A stretch of DNA of 64,000 nucleotides from Alviniconcha marisindica (taxonomy: Eukaryota > Mollusca > Gastropoda > Provannidae): positions 304,501 through 368,500 of the forward strand of contig JABMCL010000295.1 of NCBI GenBank assembly GCA_018857735.1, written 5' to 3'. The translations under genes were made by a program, and so were the position numbers. The notes beneath the pieces were generated by a model, which saw nothing but the letters and a program-made list of their open reading frames with translations, had not been told where the DNA came from and did not search any database. Positions 1-29,400 of this stretch are shown piece after piece. The stretch's first letter is position 1, and each line of letters starts with the position of its first letter.

Positions 1-240
1 CAGGGGGTTGATCAGTCAACAGTACAGAGACTTTGTACAGATAATAACCAGCAGTCTGGCCTGTGGTTGATCAGTCAACAGTACAGAGACTTTGTACAGG
101 TAATAACCTGGGGTTGATCAGTCAACAGTACAGAGACTTTGTATAGGTAATAACCTGGGGTTGATCAGTCAACAGTACAGAGACTTTGTACAGGTAATAA
201 CCGTCAGTCTGGCCAGGGGTTGATCAGTCAATTGTACAGG
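1..240. repeat. Imperfect tandem repeat, about 46-61 bp unit, five copies
   Basis: The unit contains GTTGATCAGTCAACAGTACA followed by an AGAGACTTTGTACAGGTAAT segment. Copies start near 6, 67, 113, 159 and 223, with variable spacers. It lies in what is probably an intron of the CELSR gene that starts to the left of the window. No coding potential is seen in it. Confidence 0.85.
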
Positions 241-442
241 TATAAGAACCAGCAGGCTGTTTCTACTTTACTGGTATGAATGTCTTTGGTGGTTCTAGCT
301 TGTTGAGAGCCTCAGTGGATGCACTTTGTGTATCTGGCGTTGTGAACACGCTTGGTTTTGTGTGGAAGTTTTTATGCACCATATGTAAATTTTCATTCAT
401 TCAGTCTTGTTCCTCACCGCTCTGGGGTTTGTTTGTATGCAG

Positions 443-16827
<16,385 letters not shown>

Positions 16828-16849
16828 AGTGGCTGTGTGAATAAGATCT

Positions 16850-17062
16850 GTATGTTGTGTTAGCTGTGAAAGGGTACAATGTGCTGTGTTTAGCTGTAAA
16901 TGGGTATAGCATGTTGTGTTTGGCTGTGAATGGACGTAGCATGTTATGTTCAGTTTTGAACAGATGTAGGGTGTTGTGTTCAGCTTTGAACGGATGTAGG
17001 ATGTTGTGTTTAGCTTTGAACGGACATAGGGTGTTCTGCTAGCTTTGAATGAATGTGATGTG
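16850..17062 (+). repeat. Degenerate repeat of about 30-36 bp at the start of the CELSR 3' UTR
   Basis: About seven diverged copies of GTTGTGTTTAGCTTTGAACG plus GATGTAGGGT begin about 23 bp after the stop codon, so they are probably transcribed. Confidence 0.85.
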
Positions 17063-18124
17063 TCACGTAGGGCCATGAGTGTTGAACAAAGATGATGTAT
17101 TGAACTACTTGCAGAATTATTGTCATGCCCAGCAGAACCTGAGAGTTTTTAGCGTGTTTTCTGTATTGGGCAACTGCCTTGGATCATGATGTATATATGC
17201 GCTCAAGACGGACCGCGCAACAGACAGCATAGCACACTGGGACTCTCTTCAGAATACACATGTCTAAGTGCAGAAAATTGGAGAGCACACAGGTGTTTTT
17301 ATTTTTATTTTGTCATTGCCTTGCATCAAATACAAAGTCAAAGTTCAGAATATTTGCAAATTATTAGGTTGCACATTTGTAGCTTTATGGTTTTTGTCAT
17401 TTTCTCGAGTTTCTGTGTAAAGCCATCATTGTCAGAGTGGCTTTCACTGCTTGATGAACCTGTGCAAAACGCCACACACACACACACACATTAAAAAAAA
17501 AAAGGGGTGGGGAGTGGCGGGGGAGAGGAAATTTTTAAAGCATCTACCCTGTAGCCCAAAGCACTGAACAAACATAACACACAAAAAAACCCATTCAGAT
17601 GGAAAATGATATCCACAATTAATAAGAAAGAAGAAAGTCTAGAGTACCATCTTGTAGCAAAAAGAAAACAGTCTATAGACACATCTTGTAGCAAAATGTG
17701 CTGAACATGCAGTGGGCACACACAGTCAACTTTGCCATGGTCCCTAAAGTTGTCTAAAAACCAGGCATTGTCCGTATACTCAGAACATGTTAAAACTGTC
17801 TCCAGGAAGTTTGAATGTCTTATGTGTCAATTGTACATTCCATGAACAAGGTGTCTTTTTCATTTTGTGTTAGTTTTGTTGTTGTTGTGGGTGTTAATAT
17901 CATGGAGTAGAGGCTGTGTGCGAAGTGGTCCACTTTGTGTATGTTCTGTTCTGGGTATTTTCTTGAAGTTTGCTTTGTGTTTTGTTTCATGTTGTCTGTT
18001 TGTTTTGGACACCAGTTGTTTACACAACAAATTGTGAGAAGTGCACACACTGTGAGATTTTGTTTTACATTTGGTTGTGACCCCGAGCAGTGCACACACA
18101 TTTGGATTTGTTTCTTGATCTCGG

Positions 18125-18265
18125 AGTGTCATGACTGCTACGTGTCTCATACTGATGGAGGTGTTGTGACTGCCATGTGTCTCATAATGCTGGATGTGTC
18201 ATGACTGCCATGTGTCTCATAATGACTGTGTCATGACTGCAATGTGTCTCATAATGATACATGCA
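18125..18265 (+). repeat. Short repeat GTCATGACTGCCATGTGTCT-type
   Basis: Four diverged copies of TCATGACTGCNATGTGTCTC followed by ATAATGA, with spacers of 24-40 bp. Probably within the CELSR 3' UTR or its downstream flank. Confidence 0.75.
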
Positions 18266-18717
18266 GTTTCACTGACCAAAAATATTGTACAATACAATGG
18301 AGTGTGTGCCATATTGGCTCTGCAGCCAGTTTTGTTTGCTGACATTCTAGTTTGTTTTTTTGCACACAAACCATTTGTATCCATATCTCTGTAAATCCTT
18401 CCTTGAGATTTGTGATTTTTATTTTTTTCATCAAAGATCCCTTGCAATGAAATCATAGTGAATGGACAGCTGCTACATATTGATGCTAGGTTACCAACAG
18501 TTCACTGAAGCTGGATTGCAAATGATTTGTCTTGAATTTCAGTTTATGTCTGTAGCTGTCAGGCTAGAAAATTACTTCTCAACCACACAAGGTAGCATTT
18601 TTGAGCAGCATTGTCGCTATGGCATTTGAAAATGAAGAGAAGGGAGGATAGGATAAACAGAAAAGATAGTGTGGATTTACCGTGCAAAAGATATTGTCCT
18701 GATGAATTGGATTTTAT

Positions 18718-18960
18718 TTTCTTGGGGTGGGGGAGGGAGGTTTTGGGGGGGTTAACGGTCATTCTGCTGGTGTTTTGAAACCAATCAGTTGTTTTTTTGT
18801 TAGGGGGGGGGGGGGTTAACGGTTATTCTGCTGGTGTTTTGAAACCAATCACTTGTTTTTTTTGTTGGGGGGTGGGGGGGGGTGGGGGTTAACAGTCATT
18901 CTGCTGGTGTTTTGAAACCAATCAGTTTATTTTGGGGGGGGGGGGGGGGGGGGGTTAAGC
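18718..18960 (+). repeat. About 80-bp repeat with long G runs, three to four copies
   Basis: Each copy has GGTTAACGGTCATTCTGCTG, then GTGTTTTGAAACCAATCA, a T-rich stretch and a run of 8-20 G. Several G runs on one strand could support G-quadruplexes. Confidence 0.88.
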
Positions 18961-21900
18961 TTTCTTATGCATGTAGAAACTGTTCAGCCCCCTCCTTAAC
19001 CCATCTATACCCCCATCTATACCCCCACCACATATTAGTTCACTGTTAATTTCACCTGTAGAATAAAAGAAGGCAGCCAGAGTTTTGTCTTTCTCCAGCA
19101 TGGGTGAGAGGTTTCCCTCCACAGTCCTCATTCGGTAGAGGTGCATGATTGCACAGAGACAGAAGTGTGTGTGTTAGCAGCTTTATTAGTAAAGAATGAT
19201 TGTATGTGTTGTGGTTGGAGTGATTATTGTAGTTGTTCTTTAAATTTATTGTACATGTGGAGAGGTGATACTACCAGTGTGTCTGTGTGTAAGTGCAAGA
19301 AAGAAAAAGGTTAGTGCCACAAATGTGACAAAAGGCAGTTGTTGTTTTGTTTTTTGTGCTAAATACTTAAGATGTACAGCCTGAATGAGGTAACTATGTA
19401 ATGATATGTATGATATAATAAATGATGTGACGAAGATCTGCCAAATGCTCTTGACCTTGACTTTCAGCACTCAGTTTAGATGCTGAATCGGCTGAGAGTG
19501 TTTCAGATACGCTGAGATTTTTTTTTACCCAGTCCATACTGTTGATGTCAGTTAATTAATCCATTTATTGGCACTAAGCATAGCAATTTGTAGAGAGCAC
19601 TTTATGCTGTAATCTGTCAAATTCCACACGTGTACATGTATGCAGTTCTATTTTCTCTAATGTGAAACCACTTGGTTGTTTCTGGGCTTGATTGTTTATA
19701 AAATCTCTGTTTGATGCTCATCGTTCAGATTGCATTTTTGGTTGTTTAAAAAACCTCTGTTTGATGCTTTTCAGTCAGAGTGCATTTGCCTATTGAGGTC
19801 AGTTGTGCTTTGGCTGCTGCTGCCTGGTGCTGCTCAGTGGTTTTGTAGGACTGAAAATTGCTGTATGGCGGTGCCAGCCCAACCTCACACAAAGCTGATT
19901 TATGTGCTGTGCGGCCATTCATCTCTCGGGCAGAAGTTAGACCCCTAGTTGCAGACTTGTTGTGCCTTTTGTTCAGATGGCAGACAGGTCTGAGCTGGAA
20001 GGACTAAGCGTTTCAAACTGCTATTGTATATTATTTGTTTTTGTATGCTGGGCATTGACATCTATCAGTTTTGGAAGATGAAAGACATCTATAGTGAGTG
20101 TGAAAGATTGTTTTTATGATAATGTTTAGGTTTCATTGAAATCCACAAGGGCCATGGTTCTCAGCCCTCTTGAAGTGTCTTTAAAACGAAAGGCCAGCGC
20201 ATTTGCTTATTTAAATGCAAGATGTGAAAAGGTTGGGTTTTTTAAGTTCAAAAGGCCCATTTTTTCACATAACACAAGCTTGTGCTTTTATCATTAATAT
20301 GTTAACCACAAGACGAATGCTTACATTGACAGCATTATTTCATCATATAAAGCTTAGCTCAGTCATGTAAAGGCCAGTCTGAAATCTTACACTTAAATTT
20401 GAAATGTTGCACGTGAATTTGGCAATGGAAAGTTATAATTTAAACACAGCCAGTCATGTGCCTGCTTTTTTCTTCTTTCTGTCTTTCTTTCTGCTGGTCA
20501 TTTCATCGCCTAGAATGTTTCACTCCAGTGTTTCACACGATCACATGCAGATGATTCCAATTGTCTCCCTTGAGAACATTATCCCGGAGAGAGAAAGAAA
20601 CAAAAATGTCAATTTCTTTATCTGTGCTTTCATATCAGCCTTAGAAAGTGAACTGAACGAATCTTGTTTTGCTGCCATTATCATAAACCGACATATCAGT
20701 TGTATCACAGCTAAATTTGTGTTCAACCCTTCTTTATATTTATTTTACTGTTGCTTTGTTTTTTTGCTATACAGCATGTCACTGCTTCATCATATTTTGT
20801 GCTTTACATTCCAGCCTGCTTCCAGACATTCAGTAGTGTACATTGTGAAATTAGTGCCCATTTGCTTCTCTGTGCCGGACTTTCCCCAGGACGTAGCACC
20901 CAAAGCCTGTTTGCCCTTTGGGTACGTGATGTCCAAGGTATTGCTCCAGGAATTCCAGGGGGATTGCTGTTCTCCTACATTTCAAAGCCATACCCATAGT
21001 GTATCAAGGACTATCCACATAATTGTGGGAGAATGGTGTATTTATAGCCGTTTTGAAAATGTTTTATTGTTTAAGCCAAAGGTATTTAGGAAAGTATTCC
21101 AACAAGTATGAGAATCTTGCAAACATTTGGGAGGGTTTTAACCAGTATTTCATGTTTGGTTAATTTCACTGTCGCAGTGCGCTTCCCTTCAGCTAATTCT
21201 GCTGTTGCCTTACAACTTGTTTTCGCACACTCATGCAGATTGAAATGGACTGGTGAAGGCTGTTTTTGTTTGTACCATTTCTCACAACACTGGTCAGTGA
21301 TAGGCTTTTGTAAATGACACATCCCAAAAGGCTTTTGTAAGTGACACACCCTGAAATGCCCTTTCTTTTCTGTTTAATTCATTAAAGATTTTGATAGTAG
21401 TGTTAATTATTTTTTTAAACATATCATTAACAGCTTTACACTAGTTGGATTGTAAAAGTAGAAAGTCTTTATTTGCTTTCTTTCGCGTTTTCCTCGCATG
21501 GACAAAGTGACATGTATGGTGACATAGTTGTGCATATGATGCTTACATCAGTCTTAAAGAGATTTACTCACATTTAGTTCATTTAAGCTGATTTGAAATG
21601 CATGCAATGCAATCTTCATTTGCCATCTTAGGTTCTTGAAGTGCAGGAGGTACAAACCAGATAGGTGTGTGAGTAGGGTGCTTAGTGGCATATTGGCCAT
21701 TATCCCACCTGGCCCAACAGCCCTCATCCCTTCCTGCCCTAACTAGAAGGACCACCAGCTACCAAAGCATATCACTTGAAACATTTATTATTTTAGCCAC
21801 CAAAGCATATCATTAAATTTTTTGTATAGCCATGCTCAGTTTTTTCTTCTTCTCCATTGTACTCAGTAGTAGTTCAGTTAAGTTATATATACACTACCAT

Positions 21901-22910
21901 TTGTGGTAAGTTAGCAGTTGTCCATGTTGCAGAAGTGTGCACTGCACTGCAGAATTTTCTGATACAGTTGCCACATGAGAGGTGAAGCATAGAGTCCAGA
22001 AAAGCATGCTCCTCTCTGAACTTGGTGTTCTGGGAGAGTGTGCACATCATGTGTGGATATTGAATCATTTTATTGTCACTCCTATCTTCTTCTTATCTTT
22101 ACCTCTTTTTCTTATACAGGGTTTTCTTTTTCTTTTTCAACCACCATCCAGGCATATCACAGTGTTTATTATTTATTTCATGATGTGCCCAGCTTCTGTA
22201 AGAATCTCACTGACAGCCATTGTCTTTTTGATAAGATTTTGTTATATTGCAGCTTTTTCAGCATGTTGTTATCCACCGTGAAGCGTGCTGGTCTCACTTT
22301 TTCTCAGAGCTAAGTATCAGTTCCTGAAGAAACATTTGCTGCCATCTGGAACATATTCTTTAAGCATATATATTCATGTCTGGTTATATTCCCATTTTTG
22401 TCTGCTATGAAACAGCAATGGAAGCTTCTGTATTAGACTGGCAGCAAATTGTCTTTAGCATGTAGAAATCCTTTCCGGACGTGTAACATTTTAGGTTTCT
22501 GTATGTTTAGTAGATCATGCAGAATTCTTATTGAGCCAGCAAGTTCCATCTTCATGAATAGTTTTCTTGGCCTTGTCATTGTTCCAATGATGTAAACTTA
22601 TCACAGCATTTTGGTAACTATTCAGATTGGTATTCAGTGTGATTCCTTTGTTCACTCACTCTCGTGTACATGAATATTGTCAATTGTGCTGGCAATTATC
22701 AAGTGTTGTGATTTATTTTTTGTATGGACTTTTAAGTACAGGTGTTTAGTATACGAGGCAAGCAACTGATTTATTTATTGCTATACAATATTATTGTAAT
22801 TTACTGACATATTTTGATAATTTGTAAATCCGTTTTTAATGAATTCTACTTGTTGCGCTTCCTCCAAACCAAAAATAATAAATGAAAGGAAACGCTCAAT
22901 TTATGCATGT

Positions 22911-22911
<1 letters not shown>

Positions 22912-22968
<57 letters not shown>
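22912..22968 (+). repeat. (GA)n microsatellite
   Basis: A GA run of about 55 bp is followed by a GT run. Arg/Glu and Ser/Leu ORFs across it are artefacts. Confidence 0.96.
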
Positions 22969-22970
<2 letters not shown>

Positions 22971-23495
22971 GCGTGTGTGTGTGTACACAGCTGGCATACA
23001 TGTGTGTCTGCATGTGGACAAAAAGAAAACTTAGGAAGGCTGCAGAAGTCAACACCTTTGACGCAACTAAAGAGTTTGTTTTTGATTATTTAAACATTCA
23101 AACATACATTGTAATGAACTAAGTTTTGTCAGGGTTAACTTTCCGTTTCCCTCCACATAATGCACAGCAAACCAAATCCACCCCCCATTGCTGAAACGGT
23201 CGTCACTCTCAGTCACAGAAGTCTCAGTCCCTGTCCTCTTGGGTTGCTCACCACCAACACTTTCCTTGGGTTTGCTCTATCAAACATGGAGTACTATGAA
23301 GTTTCCTTTGAATCTTGTAACTTCGTGATAGCTGGATTTTACAGGTTTTTTTACTCTAAAATAAAGTCAGATTTTCAAGTGATTTCCTGAAAAATCCCCA
23401 TGCCTGGCAACACAGAATGGCCAGCATGCAAACTGTTCAGTCCAGCGATGGGCAGAGAGCCAGGATCCATGAACTACTGAAGCTAAATGTGTTGT

Positions 23496-26400
23496 CTATA
23501 ACCGCAGCCAGTACATTGATGATCTCACTCTGTTGTAGTCAGGTAGCTGCTCTACGGGACCTGTAAATATAAAAACAGAAGCTTTGCTTCAGCACTGACT
23601 GAACTAGATGGGTATATGAGACAAACAATATCTCACTTTCAGCTGCAGTGTAGAGGGCCATATACACTGGTTATGAGGAACAAATTAAAGGAGACCCAGG
23701 CTGAAGAAACAGGGGCCTTACTGACGGGAATGGAATGAAAAACAGACATTTTTCTTAGCCAGTCATTTAAAAACTGATATTTGAAAGTCCTGAAAACATG
23801 ATCGCCAGTGCTGCTATTGTGTCTGGCTTTGACAGGCCGGCATGTATGGCAGAAGTATATGTTGCATTACCAGCTGAACTTTTCTGCTCTTCATTGGTAA
23901 AGGGTGGACCAACATGGCCTTGCTCTGTGGAGCTGTAATTTAAAAAAAAAAAAAAAAAACGGAAAAAGCTAAAAAGATCATTTGGTGCATAACTGTTGAT
24001 AGAACAGCTATACAAAGCCTGCAGATAGAAACATTTGCGCTTTTCCTACATTTTTGTTAAGCCAAATTGTATCTTCACTCGGAGTCCCCTTTAAAGAAGA
24101 ACATTTAGCATTGTTGCAGTTTTGTCCTCAAAACAAAATCACAGAGCAACATCAGCATCACCATATAAAATCACAAAGCAATGCCACCATCTCTGATACC
24201 AAAGCATGGGTGAGGTCCATGCCCCAGACTTTTGTGCTGGAATCAAAACCTGATTTAGTTTGTGCTAAGAGACAGGCTGCGATCAAAAACTGATTTGCTT
24301 TGTGCTGAGAGATAGGCTGTGATCAAAACTTGATTTGTTTTGTGCTGTGAGCTAGGCCAGGATCAAGATCGGATTTGTTTTGTGCCGAGAGGCCACGATC
24401 AATACCGGATATGATTTATGCTGAGAGAGATAGGCTGCAATCAAAACCAGATTTGTTTTGTGCTGAGAGATAGACTGTGATCAAAACCTGATCATTTGCT
24501 TTGTGCTGAGAGATAGGCTGCAATCAAAACCTGCTTTGCTTTACCTGAGAGACAGGCTGCAATCAAAACCGCATTTGCCGGATTTGCTTTGTGCTGAGAG
24601 ATAGGCTGCAATCAAAACCGGATTTGTTGAGAGAGGGCTGCAATCAAAACCTGATTTGCTGAGAGACCGGATGCAATCAAAACATGGTTTGTTCCATGCT
24701 GAGAGGCCAGCCACAGTCAAAACATGATTTGATAGGCAAAGCGCCTTATGGACTGAAGTTAGGTAATTAGATCTTTAGCCACATCCACTCATCCTTAGCT
24801 GCTCTCCCTTCAACTAGTCCCAGAATTTCTACAGCTATATAGTATTGTACTAGTTACAAGCCTTTTCTCCCGGTATTTGGATGCTAGAACCCAGCCCAGT
24901 CTGCTGGCGTTCCAGTTCCTGGTATGTCCATTTGCACCCCTGCCAAAGCCAAGGGTGCCAGTGATCTGATCACTTAACACCAGGTCAGAAAGCCCAGAGC
25001 AAAGACATGGTCAAAGTCGTCCTACCGTTGGACAAATAAATCAAAGGAGCAAAACAAGAGATGCAACATTCTACGTACAATCAATCAGTCAATCAATATT
25101 TTATTTTATGTCTGTTCACATCGAGGTGATATTTGACAAAAACAAAACAAAAAACCCCCATATAATTATTATTTATACTAATTTTCCCACAGGACTATGA
25201 ACATTCTACGTACCAACAGCAGCAACTGCGGGGCACTTGTCGTAGATATACTTAGTGCACACATCACGCAGGACCTTGGCATTGACAGCATTGATACGGG
25301 CCGCTAGCTCAGACTGAGGGATGCGACAACCGTAGTTCAGCATTTGTCTGCACACACCACGGACAGGTGAACAAGTTCGTCTGCTTCTGCTTCAACGTCA
25401 TTTATTCCTCAAACGAATTAATCTATGTTCAGCCTCATTAACATACAATAAGTTTCCACACCAGCTGAAGTTAAGGACAATTATCATCTTTAATCAATCT
25501 GAAAGAAACAGTATGGCCAAAGAGAGTCATCCCCTGAACACTACTTGTAGACAAACCAACCTCCTTCACCATGACTCACTCCTCACATTTTGCTTTGTTC
25601 AGTATTGTCAGCATTCACGCCTCCACACTAGCTGAAATCGAAGAAAAAACGTTTAACTGACAGAAATGAACAGAATGACGAAACACAGTCTTCACCTATA
25701 CACCGCTTGTAGAATGAACCACCACCTTCCCTCTCCCTCGCCCCCCACAAGACACTCAACCTGTTTTCCTACCGGCCCAAGGCCTCAGCAAGAGGCGTGG
25801 ATCCGTCCTGCAGCAGCATGTTGGTCTTCAGCATGTTCTTGGCACGAGTCACCTCAAACTCTGTCACACCGCAGCACAGCCGCATCCTGTAGAAGAAATA
25901 AAAAATAAATTAAAACCCCCCAAAAAGTTTGCTGTGTGTAGTGCTCACAAAAGCAGTAGGCTGGTTTCAAAATCTCCTCACTCAGTTGGAGCAATACACC
26001 CTACAATACACACACCCGCACGCACGCACACACACACAAGCACGCACACACACACGTGCGCGCGCGCGCGCGCACACACACACACAGCTGTATAATATGG
26101 GGGTGTCACCCTTACAAAATGTGTAACTGACAACAGCCTGTGTGGGGGTGTCGCCCTTACAAATTGTGATGATAACAACAAAGTTCGCTCTCACCATTCA
26201 TGCTGAACATTGTGAAGCATATCCTCAATATTCAGTTTCTCCGACACAAAGTAGAGACCCCTGGAAAACACACAAACACACATAAAATAGTTTCAAAACG
26301 TTGCAGGAAAGTTGGATGTACGACAGTTTTAGTGAGCCTATACCACCCAGCATGTCTAACTGAAATAACATCTTCCCTCAACCCCGGGGGGGGAAAAGTG

Positions 26401-29400
26401 TGCCCGCACAACCATCCAGTTATCTATGCCCCCTCACCCCCCTCCCTTTCACACCTGCTCTTTTGTTCCCCTCCCTTCAATCATTTACTCCCCACCCATC
26501 CTTTACATCTGCTGTCTTTTGTTCCCCTCCCTTCAATCATTTACTCCCCCCATCCTTTACACCTGCCCTCTTTTGTTCTCCTCCCTTCAATCATTTACTC
26601 CCCTCCTACACCTGCAGAAAATTTTCTACTGACCCCCCCAAAAAAAAAAACAACAACAACAACAACACAACATTGAACAAATCTACCCTACCTGCCCACA
26701 TCCTCAGCAATAGGTGTGGATCCATCCAGCTGCAGCAGCATGTTGGTCTTCAGCAAGTTCTTGGCACGAGTCACCTCAAACTCAGTCACACTGGAGCACA
26801 GTCTCATCCTGCCAACAAAAAACAAAAACAAAAGGGGTGTGTAGTGACCACAAAAGCAGTATGCTGGTTTCCAACAAGCTCTGCTGGCACCCTTTGAGGA
26901 AATGGCACATAGTAAAACCTTTATTATTAATACTATTGTCATTTTGAACACACACACACACACACACATTGACACATGCTTGCACTCTTCCATGCATGCA
27001 GCATGTTATTAAGAATGTACCTGGTGCATGTGCAAGTCACTAAATGTTAAGTTGGAGTAGACACATGCCTCTCAAATCCAACCACATTTAACATGACGCA
27101 GCAATGGTCCGTACAGCCATACTGCCATGATGCTCGCTTCCAAAAAATTTCTTCTAAAACTTGTCTTGACAAGATTTCTGCACTAAGAATCAACTTATCC
27201 AGAAAATAACACTAATACCATCCTTACAAAATGTATGGTTGACAACAGTCAGGGTGCAAAATGTATGGTTGACAACAGCCATTACGCACATATCCTCTCA
27301 AATGTTACAACAATAAGAGCCTCTGTGTGGGTATCACACTTCCAGAATGTGCTGATGATACCATCCTTACAGAATGTATGGCTAACAACAGCCAGTGTAC
27401 TGGCATTATCCTGTCAGAAATGTGTTACTGAGAGTAAGAACAGCCTATGTGCTGACGGTAACAACCAAGTGCAATCTCACCATTCAGCCTGAACGTTGTG
27501 AAGCATATCCTCAATGCTTAGTTTCTCTGACACAAAGTAGAGACCCCTGGAAAGAAAGAACATATACACACCATTAAAATCAGTCTGACAACACTGTTGG
27601 AAAGTAGCATGTAAGTCAGTTTCACTTTCGGTCAGCCTATATAGCACCCAGTGCATCATTCAAGCCAAAAGAACATCTGTCACACAGCCATAGCACGAAA
27701 CATCCCCATCATCAGTCAGTGCCACAGGGAACACAGCCCCCTCCACCCCCCTGACATGCACGCAAACAGTCTCTCACCAGATACCTGTGTCCAAATAACA
27801 GGTGGACAGGCCAATACAATTCTCCCCACCTCCACCTGTCCTAGTATCCCCCCTCACCAGAGTGGATATAATAGGGAAATATACACACCATTAAAATCAG
27901 TCTGACAACACTGTTGGAAAGTAGCATGTAAGTCAGTTTCACTTTCGGTCAGCCTATATAGCACCCAGTGCATCATTCAAGCCAAAAGAACATCTGTCAC
28001 ACAGCCATAGCACGAAACATCCCCATCATCAGTCAGTGCCACAGGGAACACAGCCCCCTCCACCCCCCTGACATGCACGCAAACAGTCTCTCACCAGATA
28101 CCTGTGTCCAAATAACAGGTGGACAGGCCAATACAATTCTCCCCACCTCCACCTGTCCTAGTATCCCCCCTCACCAGAGTGGATATAATAGGGAAATATA
28201 CACACCATTAAAATCATCTGACAAAAACATTGGAGTGGGTCTAACCTGCAACAGTCACCTGCCCCCCCCCCCCCCCCCCTCCCCCCACCATACAAACATC
28301 CCCTCACCAGAGTGGGTATAATACTAATAGGGGAAACCATCCACCTGCACCCCACACCAATATACAAACATCCCCTCACCAGAGTGGGTATAATAGGGGC
28401 AACCATCCACCTGCACCCCCCACCAATATACAAACATCCCCTCACCAGAGTGGGTATAATAGGGGCAACCATCCACCTGCACCCCCCACCAATATACAAA
28501 CATCTCCTCACCAGAGTGGGTATAATAGGAGAAACAGTGCCCCTGCAAACTCCCCCCTCGCCTACCCCACAGCTCACACCAACATACAAACATCCCCCTC
28601 ACCAGAGTGGGTATAATAGGAGAAACAGTCCCCCTGCACCCTTCCTCCCACCCCCTCCCCCTCATCAGAGAGTATAATAAGGAAAACCATCCCCCTGCAC
28701 TCCCCCATGGCTCTCACCAACATACAAACATCCCCTCCCCAGTGTGGGTATAATATTAATTGGGGAAATAATCCCCCTGCACACCCCCCCTCCCCCATGG
28801 CTAACACCAACATACAAACATCCCCTCACCAGAGGCCAGTGTCCGTGTAGCAAGTGTTGAAGCTCTGGAAGCTGTGACACAGCCCTGCCTCAGCAGACCA
28901 GGAAGCCAGTGGGGAGGAGTGATTGGCTCCCCCACCATAGGAGCGGTCCCAGGAGCCAATCAGAGTGTTGGCGACCATGAGGGCGATGTTGTCCGGGTTC
29001 TGCCAGCCACAGCCCTCCACAGCAATGGCCACGTGGGCCAGCGGCATGCTGTCGTCACGCACGCGGATCTGCACATGCCAAGCCCTTACCATGAGGGGCA
29101 GTCCCAACTATATGCTAAAAGCACAGGCATAAACTCTGGTCTTGAACTGAAGGTGGACTCGTGGTGATGTAACCGGCTTTGATTTTAGGATTTTGAACAC
29201 TGCACTTCTCCCACCACACCACTAATCACAGAGCTGTTAACTAGTGAAGAAACTGCAAGACATTCTAACCAGTAAAGGTCAGTGACCTGAAGAGGATAAC
29301 CAAATGCAAGTCAATACTAGAAACTTTCTCGCTCTTTTTTCCCCTTTTTGTTGTGACTTCATCTGAGTTGCTTTCAGAGGCATCACCCCCATGCTGCTCA

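Larger units (their letters stand above)
16828..23495. other. Gap between convergent CELSR and PMPCB; UTRs and no recognised gene
   Basis: AT-rich sequence, presumably holding the CELSR 3' UTR (AATAAA candidates near 19062 and 19418) and, from the right, the PMPCB 3' UTR. It contains several simple repeats listed separately. The longest open frame, 20404-21111 (+), has biased Phe/Ser/Leu composition, no recognisable domain and no intron boundaries, so I do not call it a gene. No tRNA or snRNA was recognised. Confidence 0.6.

Noticed and set aside
20404..21111. 235-codon open frame (+) between CELSR and PMPCB
   Set aside because: Longest unexplained frame, but its Phe/Ser-rich composition looks like AT-rich noncoding DNA and it has no domain or splice support. 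A transcript search would settle it.
25205..25213. Possible PMPCB stop by read-through (GGT ACG TAG)
   Set aside because: The donor at 25214/25213 joins in phase to 23560-23496, which encodes the expected family C-terminus, so the spliced form is preferred.
24900..28900. CRISPR-like or phage-like array (regular repeats in PMPCB introns)
   Set aside because: Tandem units without unique spacers, in an animal intron; ordinary minisatellites.
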